39,127 nt of DNA from Didymodactylos carnosus (GCA_905250885.1 CAJNOQ010000919.1:1-39127); one strand, 5' to 3'; counted from the stretch's first letter, positions 14,374 to 25,004 are shown. Notes: a model not told the origin generated them from the letters alone. Made by a program: numbers and translations.

Positions 14374-15224
14374 TTAGTATGTTTTTGTATCATATCTGAA
14401 ATGTTTATTACTCGAAATTTTCGATTTTGAGTTGTTTAGTTTTCTCTTTCGATCTGATTTATCTACATTGAATCGTAGAGGTGATTTATTTTGTGAAATA
14501 TCAAATTGATAATTGTTTTGACTATCTTCTGTCGAGACTGGTGTGCTTGCTAAATTGAGTGCGCTAAGAATATTTGACGTATCTGTCTCAACTGTTAAAT
14601 ATTCACCGGATTGTTTAGTGTTAGTTAAATGTTGAACTAAAACGAATTGTTTTGATGTACACCCATTATTCGCGCTATTATTATTATTATTATCCAAAAC
14701 TAATCCCAATGAATTGAGTAAGTGACATTCTTTATTATTTTTACAATACTGTTGATTATCGGACGATGGAATATTGCATATTTCGTGACTGACTGGAAAT
14801 TTATTTGATTTTAACAAAGATTCAAATTGTGAATGTTTAACTTTTTTCAACGAAATATTATGTTTCTTCGTGGAATAAGATTTTGTTGATGGTAAATTGT
14901 CCCAGTCATAAGGTCTAAATAATTTTGATTCCGATTTGATTTGAGACACATCAATAGTCTTGATCTGGTCAATATTAATATCATTAATTTTGAGTTGATT
15001 TGATGTTTGATGAATCTAAAAAATTGATATTATCGTTTTACAGATCTCATTATGAATTTTTTTTCTAAAATATATCAGAATAATCGAAATTTTCTAGTCA
15101 TCTCGAGGCAAGTCGATAGAAAAAAAAATACAGTACCTGAGCTGTTGGAGAGCAGATTGGTTGTTTCACTTTCGATTTATCATTTTCTTCGTCTATTTCA
15201 TTTATAGTTGTTGTTAACTGAGCT
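14374..15224 (-). CDS. 3' part of an unrecognised gene, 5' end not found
   Basis: Two segments, 15137-15224 and 14374-15015, join in phase through a 121-bp GT-AG intron and read about 243 residues to a stop. The protein is polar and low-complexity: an Asn run (LDNNNNNSANN), many Ser/Lys, and a basic tail (DRKRKLNNSKSK) that could be a nuclear signal. I recognise no domain; 'LFRPYDWDNLP' is the most distinctive block. No in-frame ATG exists in either segment, and the first exon begins after an acceptor (acagttttag), so at least one 5' exon is missing. The sequence just upstream (15228-16650) is nested repeats. Either the start lies beyond them or the gene is broken. Function unknown. Confidence 0.4.
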
Positions 15225-15382
15225 CTAAAACTGTATTTTAGACTACTTAACTATCATCATTCCGTTATCCTAGAGATCAAATCTTATATAGGATTCCCAT
15301 AGGAATCTTATAGAATCAGATAACAATCTTGTAGAAATCTTGTAAGAATCTTGTGCTACAGTCGATAGAAATGCTTACTGCG

Positions 15383-15482
15383 CTCTAAAAAATAGTCGTA
15401 GATTAATAAACTATCAAAAAGGGTTTATGGAGGCCAAGAAACCCTTTATGATAGTTTATTAATCTGTGACTATTTTTTAGAG
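15383..15482. repeat. 100-bp hairpin MITE
   Basis: Nearly perfect terminal inversion: CTCTAAAAAATAGTC begins at 15383 and its complement GACTATTTTTTAGAG ends at 15482. The pairing continues inward through 'gattaataaactatca' and 'aaagggttt' to a tiny loop at about 15431-15437. No coding capacity. It is nested in the left arm of the larger inverted structure around 15290-16640. Confidence 0.75.
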
Positions 15483-15599
15483 TGTGTGCTTATAAGATTC
15501 TTATGTGAGAAACTTATAAGATTCCTATAAAAATTCTTATAGTGAACAAGAAAAAAACAAAAAAAAATTGTTTTTTTGTTGCCTGGCGGATGAGAGCAA

Positions 15600-16405
15600 C
15601 AGAGACCAAAACGGGTCGGGTCGCCCGGCGGGTGTAGTCAGGTCGAGTCCGGTCGGGTTCGGGTCAAGGTAAAAGATATTGATTCGAGTCGGGTCGGATC
15701 AACTCACGTTCGGATTCGGGTCATATTTGGTTGACCCGTTTCGGTTCAAACTCAGATCAGTATAAGAAAAACTGCCTGAATTACTCAAACTTTTCCACTC
15801 ATAAAAGGAAAAAATTACAGAAATCATTACAGGAATCTGACCATTCCTTTGAAAAAATTTCAAAACAATCTGACTAAGATAACTTTTCTGTAGGAAAGAA
15901 GTGTTTCTTTACGAATGTGTACGAAAACATTTTCATGTTTCGGCTATACCCAAACGTTAAAAAAAAAATCTAGTATCGCCCGATTCATTAGATTACTAGA
16001 TTTTTACTCGCTTGCAACTATTGAGTGACGACAGTGAAATCGATTGCTACATTTCATCTAGTTGCAACTATCGACCTATCGTTCGATAATCGATCGATTT
16101 AACTACTGCTAGTTGCACATGCAGACTCATCTAGTTAAAAGTCCCTTTTCCAACTAGTAATCTAGATGACAACTAGTCGTGTATCGCTCGATTACAGACG
16201 AAATATATCTAGATTTTTCTCATAGATGATGTTTACCTGGGTACTTCGGATCACAGTGGAAAATTTTCGTGTCCATTCGAGTCGGGTCAGGTTCGGATCG
16301 AATCGGGTCAACGTATAAGATATTGATTTGGGTCGAGTCCCGGTCAACTCACGTTCAGGTCGAGTTGGGTTCGGGTCACGTTTGGTTGACCCGTTTCGGT
16401 CTCTG
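15600..16405. mobile_element. hAT-like non-autonomous element with GGGTCGGG repeats
   Basis: An 806-bp element starts CAGAGACCAAAACGGGTC and ends with the complement of CAGAGACCGAAACGGGTC (one mismatch). The 8-base flanks are gagagcaa and gggggcaa (6 of 8 match), consistent with a decayed hAT-type duplication. Just inside each end is a direct ~150-bp copy of a GC-rich stretch built on 'gggtcgggttc', with 'aagatattgatt' in the middle and 'ggttgacccgtttcggt' at the end. The centre (15965-16200) is rich in 'ctag' and weakly palindromic. No transposase is present. The peptide frame here (PTRPERELTGTRP) is an artefact of the repeat. Confidence 0.65.
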
Positions 16406-16833
16406 GGGGGCAAAGTTTTGAACTTTTTGAAATTTTTTATAAGGCACTATAAGATTATAAGAACCTTATAAGAAAATTATAAAACTAAAATCTTACCGAA
16501 ATCTTATTCAATTCTTATAAGATTCTTACATGACGAATTATATGAATTTTATAATTACAGTATGCATTTCTCACGACTGGAGCATATAAGATTTTCATAA
16601 GATTTCTATAAGATTCTTATCTGATTTCCGTATTTTCGGTCGCCTAGAGTATACTCTTATTACTGAAACATATCTGACTTCGCCGTTGTATTCCAATTGG
16701 TTTGTGGCACAGAATAGGATAATAGATCTGTGTGACAAAATAAACTTGTAGATCGGTAGTATTCGAGTGGATCAAAGCACCTTGGACAAAAAAATTACAA
16801 GATAAAGAAGACGACACGCATCGCCACAATGCC

Positions 16834-18378
16834 TTATTTGTTCATCAACATTATATTAAATGAATCGTTTGCTATACCACCGTATAGTCTACAGACACAA
16901 CGAATGTTGTCCTTTTTTCCTAACTAAAATAACAACAAGATTTTCTCAGAAGTTCAAAAAATATTTGTCTAAAACTTACTACGAATGGAAAGAAACAAAA
17001 ATTTACCTCACACAAATACCGTGACAATAATCCAATAGTACGATTATCGTTTCGAATTGTTGTTAATGTGTGTGGATGTAATAAAAGAGGCGTATAAACA
17101 TTGTCTGAAAAGTTGACAACATCGTTTCTTCGTTTCTCTCTTCTTTGTTCTGCTAATTTTTTCAATGCATCAGTAAAACTTCCCGGTCCTATGTATCGAC
17201 TCATTTGCCAAGTGTCGAATGGAATATTGCTGCTCCTTATCTAAAAATAAAATACAACAGAATGAAGCACACGTCCAAATGATTTGCTCCAATTTATGTT
17301 CGATATTGAGAGTAGACAAAATATATCTTTATCAGTGATTTTTCTGTTAATGTTGTTGTGCTATAGTAAAAGATTCCTTAATTTTATATCAGACTAGAAA
17401 AGAGAGAATAGGTGTTATTTAATTATTTAATTATTTAAAGATTTCCATCGCCAGCGGAGGGCCCAACCACAACCAAATTTGCGTACAAAAAGCTTCTAAG
17501 AAAAAGCTAAAGCAAGTTTTTACGGCGAGCATCTCCACAAAACTGGGACGCCTTCGGCGGCGGCGCGGCGCACAGGTCTAGTTGGGCGTTGATCTCGTTT
17601 ACAGATCAAATGCATAATAAGTTAATATCAAAAGGGCATTTTTATGAATAAGAAGACTAAAATTTTATCTAAATCTTGCCCTTAGATACGCTTTCTAATT
17701 AAAAGTACTCTGCTGGTGCTAATGTCAACTTGTTATAAAACGGCATTTCGCAAACGTTTTTAGAGAACATAATTCATTTTGAATTATTTTCACAACTCAG
17801 AAATCGTGTCCTGTTATATGAAGCAATGTACATACTTCAGTAAAACTATTCCAACTACGGAACTCATTTAAACTACGTGTACTGTTAATACCTGTTAATA
17901 ATGTACGTTATTGTTTAATAGGTTTCTTTCACAGAGATTGTGTGAGCAATGTAATCATTCTACTTATAAAAATATTGAGCTTTTGCCAACATATATAATG
18001 TAGGTTATACATGTTGTATGTATTTGCGTTCTTTTTCCTGGCCATAGGAAAAAAAAGAGTTTAAAGTTTAGATTCTAAGTCTCATTATCTAGTTTTTAGG
18101 TGATATGAGTTGAACTTGTATTAAATATTTTAAAATTGATAACGAATTTCCAATCTTTCAGTAGAACAAAAAAGGTAAGCATTGAAATAAAAAAAGAGCG
18201 ATGTTTTTCAATCTGGTATAAAGATTAGAGCTACAAAAATAAAAAAGAAACAAAAGAAGAAGAATCATCTTTTTGCTTACAGTCAGTTAATAGATAGACA
18301 TACCTGGTTTGCAGATAGATATTGCGCAAATGACAGTATTGAAAACAGGTTAAGAAGAACATTTCGAAAGGCCCCCAT
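16834..18378 (-). CDS. Candidate secreted peptide / prohormone-like precursor
   Basis: Three phase-0 exons (18304-18378, 17007-17240, 16834-16923) give 132 residues. Exon 1 encodes MGAFRN followed by a hydrophobic core (VLLNLFSILSFA), a good signal peptide with likely cleavage after Ala18, and ends at a strong donor (gtatgt). Exon 2 carries SRYIGPGSFTDALKKLA, then a polybasic run EQRREKRR (56-63) that could be a convertase site, and two possible N-glycosylation sites (NFS, NRT). Exon 3 adds cysteines 112 and 114 to Cys102 and ends at TAA. Intron 1 is 1063 bp and intron 2 is 83 bp. I recognise no family. Exon 3 is the least certain because an earlier AG at about 16980 would give an immediate stop. 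The layout (signal peptide, basic cleavage site, short tail) is that of a peptide hormone or small secreted protein, by inference only. Confidence 0.5.
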
Positions 18379-18800
18379 TTTATAGTCATTATTTTTTTTG
18401 TTTAACAATTCAAAATTTCGAACACTGATCAATTATATTCAGTAACAAATTATGATCAGTATTCCGATTTCCAGAAGAATTATAAATTCTCAATGATTAG
18501 TTACAAAAAAAATAATCAATGAGTGTCTGTTTCGATAATCGGTTCCTTTTGAGAACAAAGAAGAAATAAAATAAAAAAAATTTCTAATGACCTTTATACG
18601 TTTTCAGATGACAGCCAATCATAAAGGCAAATTGTTAGTTATGCACACTCCTTTCTCTCTGTGTTGTCGAATTGTTACAGGCAGAATTGTTCATAATTAG
18701 TTGTTACAAGAGCAGCTGCCAAAATATTGAACAGATGGACAATCAACTCTTATAAATACACGAAAAGTTTCTAAGTTAAAAAGACATTTTAGTTCTAATT

Positions 18801-18893
18801 GTGTAGCTTATGGCGCCGAATCTGGACTTAGTTTTGAAAAAAGAACATGCATTGATCAATCTCTAATGCCGGGAGATTGTCCTCCCGTTTTCA
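18801..18893 (+). repeat. Dispersed repeat, copy 1 (shared with about 22567-22646)
   Basis: The stretch 'gcttatggcgccgaatctgg ...' through 'gaacatgcattgatcaatct' to 'gccgggag' is repeated at 22574-22646 with scattered substitutions, in the same orientation. After the shared 'gggag' the copies diverge abruptly: this one continues 'attgtcctcccg', the other enters a GGGTACGGG-rich block. Confidence 0.65.
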
Positions 18894-19063
18894 GACGTTT
18901 TCTACGTAGCGTAGTACGCTAGATCACGAGGTGCACATTTTGCTTAGAAAATCCGAACGACAGAAAGTAGATAATAAACTCCCTAAGCAAAATGTTTTTG
19001 GAAATTCTTATGGAAATCTTATGCGAATCTTATAATAATCTTGTATACGAAAACGCCCGAAAG

Positions 19064-19349
19064 CATATCACCGGAAAAAAAATGAAGTTGATTTAGAGTT
19101 GTTGAAAAGTGGTTTTTCGTATTCGGCACACTCGATAATCCAGAAGATTTTCTGTTTTTGGCCCGAGGTACTTCCGAAAGTTTAGGAAAAGTTTTCAAAC
19201 TAATATTATTTTTCCATGGAAAACTTTTTGCGCCCTTTANACCCCGGGCCAAAAATAGAAAATCTTCTGGGTTATCGAGTGTGATGAATACGAAAAATCA
19301 CTTTTCAGCAACTCTAAACCAACTTTAGTTTTTTTGTTCCGGTGATATG
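19064..19349. repeat. Foldback element, CATATCACC family, copy A
   Basis: A 286-bp near-palindrome. CATATCACCGG at 19064 is the complement of 19339-19349. Pairing continues through 'aactctaaaccaactt', 'aaaatcacttttcagcaactc' and 'gataacccagaagattttct' to a centre near 19205. A single N at 19240 lies near the axis. The flanks (18990-19040, 19355-19420) are 'aatcttataag' arrays like those around 15290-16640. Noncoding; the frames through it are artefacts of the palindrome. Confidence 0.75.
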
Positions 19350-20253
19350 TTCCAGAATTTCTTAAGAGTCTTATAAGAATCTTATAAGAGATTTGTAAGA
19401 ACTTCGTAAGAAAGTGATAAGCCTTTTCGCGTTATTCTTATTTATCTTGATGTGTAATAATGTTCAATTTTATGTTCAATAAACATAATCAGAAAAAAAA
19501 TTATATATACCCCTCTACCGCTAGTCTACGGGCAGTAGAGCCTTAGAACGAGTGGTGAAGCTACCTTTCTAGAACCAAGGTGTCATCATAGAAAAACGAA
19601 AAAAATTGTTCTCTCCTTACGTCAACATGTTGAGCAGCTTTTCCAGATAAGATGTTTACACTGCGCATGCGCTATGTCATTCATAGACAATTTAGTTATC
19701 ATGCACATTTATGTAAATGACAAGTAAATAAACGCGGTATTTTAGTGTATCGAACTTTTTTACAGTGTAGCTGATATTTTCAGATCTGGTACTCAATGAA
19801 TATTTATTGCGTTTCGTTTATTAAAGAAGGGGAACGATTAGAGTACTTAAAAGTAAAATAAAACGTCACGGAGAACACAGAAAGAAATCATTTTACGCAC
19901 CAATAAAGATGATTTATCCGAATTACCAAAGAGTCAGAATGTTTGTATAAAGCACAAAAACGTAAGAGAAAAAATCTAGATACACTCGCTGGAGTATCAC
20001 CCGATTCTCCGGCAAAAGTATCTAGATAAAAGAGTAAAAGATATCGGGTTAGCTAGATACATCAGGTTTGATCCGATAGCATGATACAATACCTGCATCT
20101 AGTGAGAAATTATGATTGATAAAAAGCAATATGAACTAGATACATCTAGCGATTAATCGTACTATTCATACAGCTGTTTAAAATATATCGACAGATACAA
20201 AAAGCGATGTAATGAGTTTTAAATCGAGATGAGAAAACAAAAAAAAAAGGAAC

Positions 20254-20326
20254 AGAGCTCGTGCAGAGATCTGAACTCGAGATTTCGGACTCTATCACTC
20301 TAACCGCTGAGTTAAACCCGACGGTT
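20254..20326 (-). pseudogene. tRNA-like Pol III unit (tRNA pseudogene or SINE head)
   Basis: On the - strand, 'gggtttaactcagcggttagagtg' resembles a tRNA D-arm with A box, and 'tcgagttcagatctc' about 25 bases later resembles a T-arm with a weak B box. Some 15-20 bases further is a run of ten T (complement of 20241-20250), a good Pol III terminator. I could not close a proper acceptor stem or assign an anticodon, so this is not a functional tRNA as I read it. Confidence 0.45.
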
Positions 20327-20689
20327 AGTGCTTCAAAAATACGACAATTAAAGAGAAAAAACGGAAAAGAAATTGAAATAAATCTTTTAAATACACTAAA
20401 TGCATCAAACACAAACGCTGTTTGATAGATTTTCAATGAGTTCTTTTTGAATAAAGTATTTTTGGACCTAATTTGCACTAATAAAATCAGCTTTTCGAGT
20501 TCTTTCTAACTGCTCTATAGAATTTTTTTTTAGAGCCCCCCACCCTCAGAAATTATCTTCGACACCGTACATCCGATCTAGACGAAACTTTCCGTAAATG
20601 TTAGGCACAATGAGTTACGGGAATGAAAAACGTTTTTGTCCCCAAGTCTTACGGTTTAGAAGTTTTCCAGAGATCAAGGTCCAAAAAGG

Positions 20690-21040
20690 ACCCTGAAGTG
20701 CGTTTTAATATCTTTTTAATATACTTACTTAAATTTTTTAATATACTTCAAGCTGGAGAGTTCGGGTTTATTTTATTTTAAACTAGACACCTAACCACAT
20801 GAACTGACCGGCGCCCATTTTTCAATTAAGCCTTTATTGGTTTTCCAGGTAACCAACAACCTCCAAAACTCGAAAAAGCCTTCCGGACTTTCTAAAACTC
20901 CTCAGTTTGATAAAAAACCAAGACCTAATTCAAAAATCGACACCGGTCAGTCCATGTAGTTTGTTTTCCTCTTTTAAACAAAAATAGAATGAACTCTCCA
21001 CGACAAACCGCTATTAAAAATCTTGGGACGCACTTCAGGT
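20690..21040. repeat. Foldback element core
   Basis: The left arm (about 20690-20870) and right arm (about 20890-21040) are diverged reverse complements sharing 'cctgaagtgcg', 'ggagagttc', 'actgaccgg' and 'atttttcaatta'. A wider element is possible: 20532-20553 (AGAGCCCCCCACCCTCAGAAAT) resembles the complement of 21387-21410, which includes a 12-base G run. The outer ends are much less certain. Confidence 0.5.
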
Positions 21041-21608
21041 GTAACTCTTATATAGTGAAAACGCTGTATGAAATATTCGATTTTAGAACTTCCAGGAAAA
21101 TGCCTGTAACTTTTTGATGCAAGGTCACACAAGGCTGTGCGAGGTCTTATTTTGATCAGAAACGTTTGTTTTACAAAGTTTTGTGTTCAGAAAAATTTTA
21201 GTTGTATAAGTATCCAGGAAAAAACTATTATTTGAAGACCCGGTTTTGCGAGGCGCTTAGAAAACTTGCTGAAAATCCCCGAAAAACCAGTTTTGTAACC
21301 AAAAGCAATACAGATTCTGGAAGTAGACACTTCAGGCTAACTTTCCGTGTGCGTATCTCAAAACCGATTTTTTGACCGAAAATCACCATTTCTGGGGGGG
21401 GGGGGCCCTTAAGTGTAAAAGGGCAGATTGGCAGAAATGCACCTTCGTAAGGCTCTTTTCTTCTTTAGAATCTTTTCAAACTTTTTCCAAGGAAAGACTT
21501 TGGCATTGAGTCGATTTTCCATATATAGCAAACCGATAAATGCGTTTACCTTTGATTTCTAATCTTCAAAACGTTGAAGAAATCAAAATTCAGCTGCATC
21601 GTTTAACC

Positions 21609-22161
21609 CAGAGTTATAACCGGTCCAGAAATACTAGACCGGTCCGGTCCGGCCGGTCTAAAAATATTTTCAGACCGGTAAAAACCGGCGAGTTCACCAA
21701 GTCTTTTCAGGTAATAAAATTGATATTACGGACAAAATTTTTGTTCTGAACACCTAGAGAAATTTGGGAAGAGATTCACTATGTCAGATAATAAAGCCAA
21801 CTAGGACGAATTTGCATATCAGTTAGGAAGCTACAGTATCGGCATATCGAAAGTAAAAAATTGGATTAATATCAAAGAAAAAAGATAAAAACATATAAAC
21901 GCCCAATACGTGACAATGTTTCGATTGCTACGATAATATTTACAGTAATATAGCAGTAAATAATATGACTTTATTTTTGAAAAAAAATAGAATTTACATT
22001 TCAAATAAAACTGTCGTTCTTTCTTTCTTTTAAAATAACTACTAAGCAGACATACATAATGTCTTTCTGATGAGAAATGAACGAATATGCACAACTTTGT
22101 GGAATCGGCAAAAACTGGTAAAAACGGGGCGGTCCAGCTGACTTAATCGGTTACAACTCTG
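21609..22161. mobile_element. hAT-like MITE with target-site duplication
   Basis: A 553-bp element starts CAGAGTTATAACCGG and ends with the complement of CAGAGTTGTAACCGA. The flanks are GTTTAACC (21601-21608) and ATTTAACC (22162-22169), an 8-bp duplication with one mismatch, as hAT elements make. Inside the left end is a GC-rich block of 'accggtccggtcc' units; inside the right end are 'aaaactggtaaaaacggggcggtcc' units. No transposase. Confidence 0.75.
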
Positions 22162-22280
22162 ATTTAACCACCTCCTTACAACTTATTTACAGCCAGTTAA
22201 CGAGCCTTTTTCTTCAAAAACAAAAATATAACTAGCCCATGGCCACACACTACCACAGAAAAGAAACGATCTAAACACTA

Positions 22281-22552
22281 TCAGTTTACAACCTATTAAC
22301 TGTCTAAAAACCATCTAAAAACGGTGTGGTTTATTGACCGTTTTCAGGTCTGCAAAAATATCGTCTAATAACTGTCGGTAAATGGGAAAGCCAAAAAACA
22401 GCCAGTTAACTGTCTGTAAATGGACCGTTAACCATATAGTTAACTGTATGTGTTTTGGCTTTTTTATTAGACGGTATTTTTGCAGACCTAAAAACGGTCA
22501 ATAAATTATACAGTTTTTAGGTGGTTTTTAAATAGTTAACAAGTTGTCAAAT
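22281..22552. repeat. Foldback element
   Basis: The left arm 22281-22405 and right arm 22433-22552 pair through 'taaaaaccatctaaaaac', 'tattgaccgttttcaggtct', 'gcaaaaatatcgtctaat' and 'aaagccaaaaaac', with a centre near 22420. Noncoding. Exact ends and target duplication are not clear. Confidence 0.7.
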
Positions 22553-22646
22553 GGCAGTTTATCTGGGGTTTACGCTTATGGCATCGAATCTGGAACTTTA
22601 TTTGAAAGAAAAATGTGCATTGTTCAATCTACACTGTCGGGAGTAG

Positions 22647-22770
22647 AGATGTGCAATCCGATCCGTACCCGACCCGACTCGACTCGAAGGTTGGGTATGG
22701 GTACGAAGTTGTCAGGTATGGGTCGGGTACGGTTAGAGTAGTCACAGGTACGGGTTCTATTGTTTTTTCA
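22647..22770 (+). repeat. GGGTACGGGTATGGGTC-type GC-rich block
   Basis: Begins abruptly after the dispersed repeat with 'tagagatgtgcaatccgatc', then runs through 'acccgacccgactcgactcg' and 'gggtatgggtacg' units. It looks like the left part of another hAT-like element, but I find no right terminal inverted repeat. Frames through it (RPDSTRRLGMG) are artefacts. Confidence 0.5.
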
Positions 22771-23390
22771 ATTTACCCGAAAACCGGAAAGTTTTAGTAG
22801 TTTAGTTTAACCCACAAAATTTTAGGGAAAAAATACAGGAGTTTAGCTAAAATAGATGAAGGTTAAAAAAGAATTATTTGAGAACGTAATGATAATTTGA
22901 TATCTTCAACCGAAAAACAAAAGTTTTTAGCTGGAAAACAAAAAGAAGAAAAATTCTTTTCACTCAATTACAAATTCTATGTTCTCAATTATATTTTCTT
23001 TGTTCTTTGAAGTTCAGACTTTGCTCGTTCCAGCGGAAAACTAATTAAATCGCCAAGCATACATCAAATATGCACAAATAATGCTTGACATTTTTGCAAA
23101 GACTTTTGCATCACATGTTAGCTTTTGGCTGCAGAACTATCAATACATATGCATACACACTCAGATTGCAACGAATTCCATTAATTAATTAAGGCGTTAT
23201 ATCGCTACTAGAATGCATCGCTACTACACCATTGTTCGCTCAAATTTTAACGGAAATGGAGCCCGCTTAGAATCACAGAATATATGGATAATTGGTTTCT
23301 GCCTCATCTAGTCCTTTAGTCATAATAGGATTTCACACATTACCCTACTTGCGTTTTTTATACTGTTTATTGTGTACGAAGTTGATAATA

Positions 23391-23539
23391 TTTATTAATT
23401 CTTTTATTTCTTCCTTTTTACTTCGTAGTTTATTTGTATTGCTTAACTAAACGTTTCGATTAACGAAATACTGAAACGTTTAGTTAAGCAATACAAATAA
23501 ACTACGAAGTAAAAAGGAAGAAATAAAAGAATTAATAAA
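23391..23539. repeat. Perfect 67-bp inverted repeat, 15-bp spacer
   Basis: Bases 23391-23457 and 23473-23539 are exact reverse complements, with spacer 23458-23472. Direct repeats of ACATTACCCT lie at 23337-23346 and 23539-23548. There are no transposon-like termini or coding content. A transcript would form a long perfect hairpin. Confidence 0.9.
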
Positions 23540-24072
23540 CATTACCCTATGTTTTGAGAAGAAGATTGTCCCTACGGCCAACATTAGAAAAAAATTATCT
23601 CACATTTGGTTTCTTCCAGTTGTGTACAGAAACAAAATGTAAAAAACACTGTTCGAAACGTTATTTCATTCCGCTACATCCATCCGATCGTGTTTTTTAT
23701 CTGAAAGAGCGTTTTTGAACTCTGTTATAAAATATATTTTCCTATTTTCTTATGGTGGAATGCATTTGAACTTATTAACGCATTGTGAAACGCGCTCTTC
23801 CTTTGAAATCGAGATACCGAAATGATTGTGTCTTTTAAGCTCCATCGTTTCTTCTTCATCTTTGATTTAAAGTCTTCTACTCTTGCTTTAAGTTTTCTCT
23901 TACAAAGCAACGGTAGTAAAAACCACGACTAAAAACTTTCACAGTACTTCTTCAAGATTACAATATTTAGTTTTATTACTGCAGAGCACTTTGTGAAAAC
24001 ATTTATAGTTTTACTCGAATAAGTACTTGTTAAGTGAGTCAAGTGCATACAAGTTATGTAATTACTCACTCA

Positions 24073-24388
24073 CATATTATCAAATCCAAAAATTTTAAAA
24101 GATTGTTCGGTCAAAACTGATTGCAGATTCATCTTCTACATGGTTGATTATCTCGTACGCGATAACTTTTGGATCGAGGTACTTCAGAAAAGTTTTTCGA
24201 CGTCGTTTTGCCTCGGATCCGATGCAGTGACTTTTTCGAAAATTTTTGAACAAGAACATGAGCAAATTTTTTTCTGAAGTACCCCGATCCAAAAGTTATC
24301 GCGTACTAGATAATCGACTATGGAGAAGACGAATCTGCAATCGGTTTTGACAGAATAAGCTTTGAAAATTTTTCGATTGGGTGATATG
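24073..24388. repeat. Foldback element, CATATCACC family, diverged copy
   Basis: A 316-bp inverted repeat. The arms 24073-24190 and about 24268-24388 share 'gattgcagattc', 'gattatct', 'cgcgataacttttggatcg' and 'ggtacttcagaaaa'. The right end is the complement of CATATCACCC; the left end is CATATTATC. The termini and the 'ggtacttc.gaaa' block link it to the copies at 19064 and 26758. Noncoding. Confidence 0.7.
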
Positions 24389-24974
24389 CGCGATTTAACA
24401 ACATGAGATGTTACTATCCGAGCAAACGTGAACAAGCGCTGCATCTCAGCATAACATCATAGTACCTGTTTCATTTAGAGAGGTATTTCTTAGTTAGAAA
24501 GTTTGCTAAACCATCGAGACAAACTGCTGCCGGCAACCAACACGCTGAGTACTTTCTCCTTTCATCTCTGTTACCGACACCACTCCCCAGAAATGACAGC
24601 AGCAAATGGTGACATCTTTCCCGAACGAAGAAACTAATTAAGAGACTTAACTCACTTTAATAATGTTGTATGGTAAATATCTGATTCATTCTTCCAAAAA
24701 TTTTCATTTAGTCTAAATGTAATGTGGAGCTTAGTTTTGGCACTATGTTTGGTGAATCGAAATGCAAATCACATGTTAATTTTTGTATATGACTCACGTG
24801 ACTGCAGATAATAAGCAAACAAGGACATCACTGGAAAATTTCCATGTTCGAAGACTGACAAAATTCAGTTGCATTAAAACATGTAAATAATCGGGATATG
24901 CGGGATCAAACTTTTTTGGTCCCGGTCCCGTAGAAAGAACTCGTTTTTAACGAACACTTTTAACATGTAATCTA

Positions 24975-24997
24975 TGTCAGTATAACTTATACTGACA
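24975..24997. repeat. Perfect 23-nt palindrome
   Basis: TGTCAGTATAA, a single C, then its exact complement TTATACTGACA. It ends six bases before the TA flanking the 25005-25925 element. It may be a protein-binding site or chance; no gene nearby explains it. Confidence 0.7.
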
Positions 24998-25004
24998 TGA
25001 CATA

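Larger units (their letters stand above)
15290..16640. repeat. Large inverted-repeat structure with TATAAG-rich arms
   Basis: Left sequence 15356-15381 (CAGTCGATAGAAATGCTTAC) matches the reverse complement of 16559-16583 (CAGTCGTGAGAAATGCATAC). On both sides it is flanked by arrays of the degenerate motif 'tataagattctta' (15290-15350 and 15485-15540; 16440-16540 and 16585-16625). The arms enclose the 15600-16405 element, and the left arm also holds the 100-bp hairpin. It looks like an older foldback element that received later insertions. Confidence 0.5.

Noticed and set aside
16192..16413. Frame encoding a PTRPERELTGTRP-like peptide
   Set aside because: Product of GGGTCGGG repeats inside an hAT-like element; similar artefacts occur at 22544-22797.
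19240..19240. Ambiguous base N as a biological feature
   Set aside because: It sits near the axis of a palindrome, where assemblies commonly fail; treated as an assembly uncertainty.
24095..24444. Two overlapping - strand frames
   Set aside because: Both run through the arms of a foldback element; openness comes from the palindrome.
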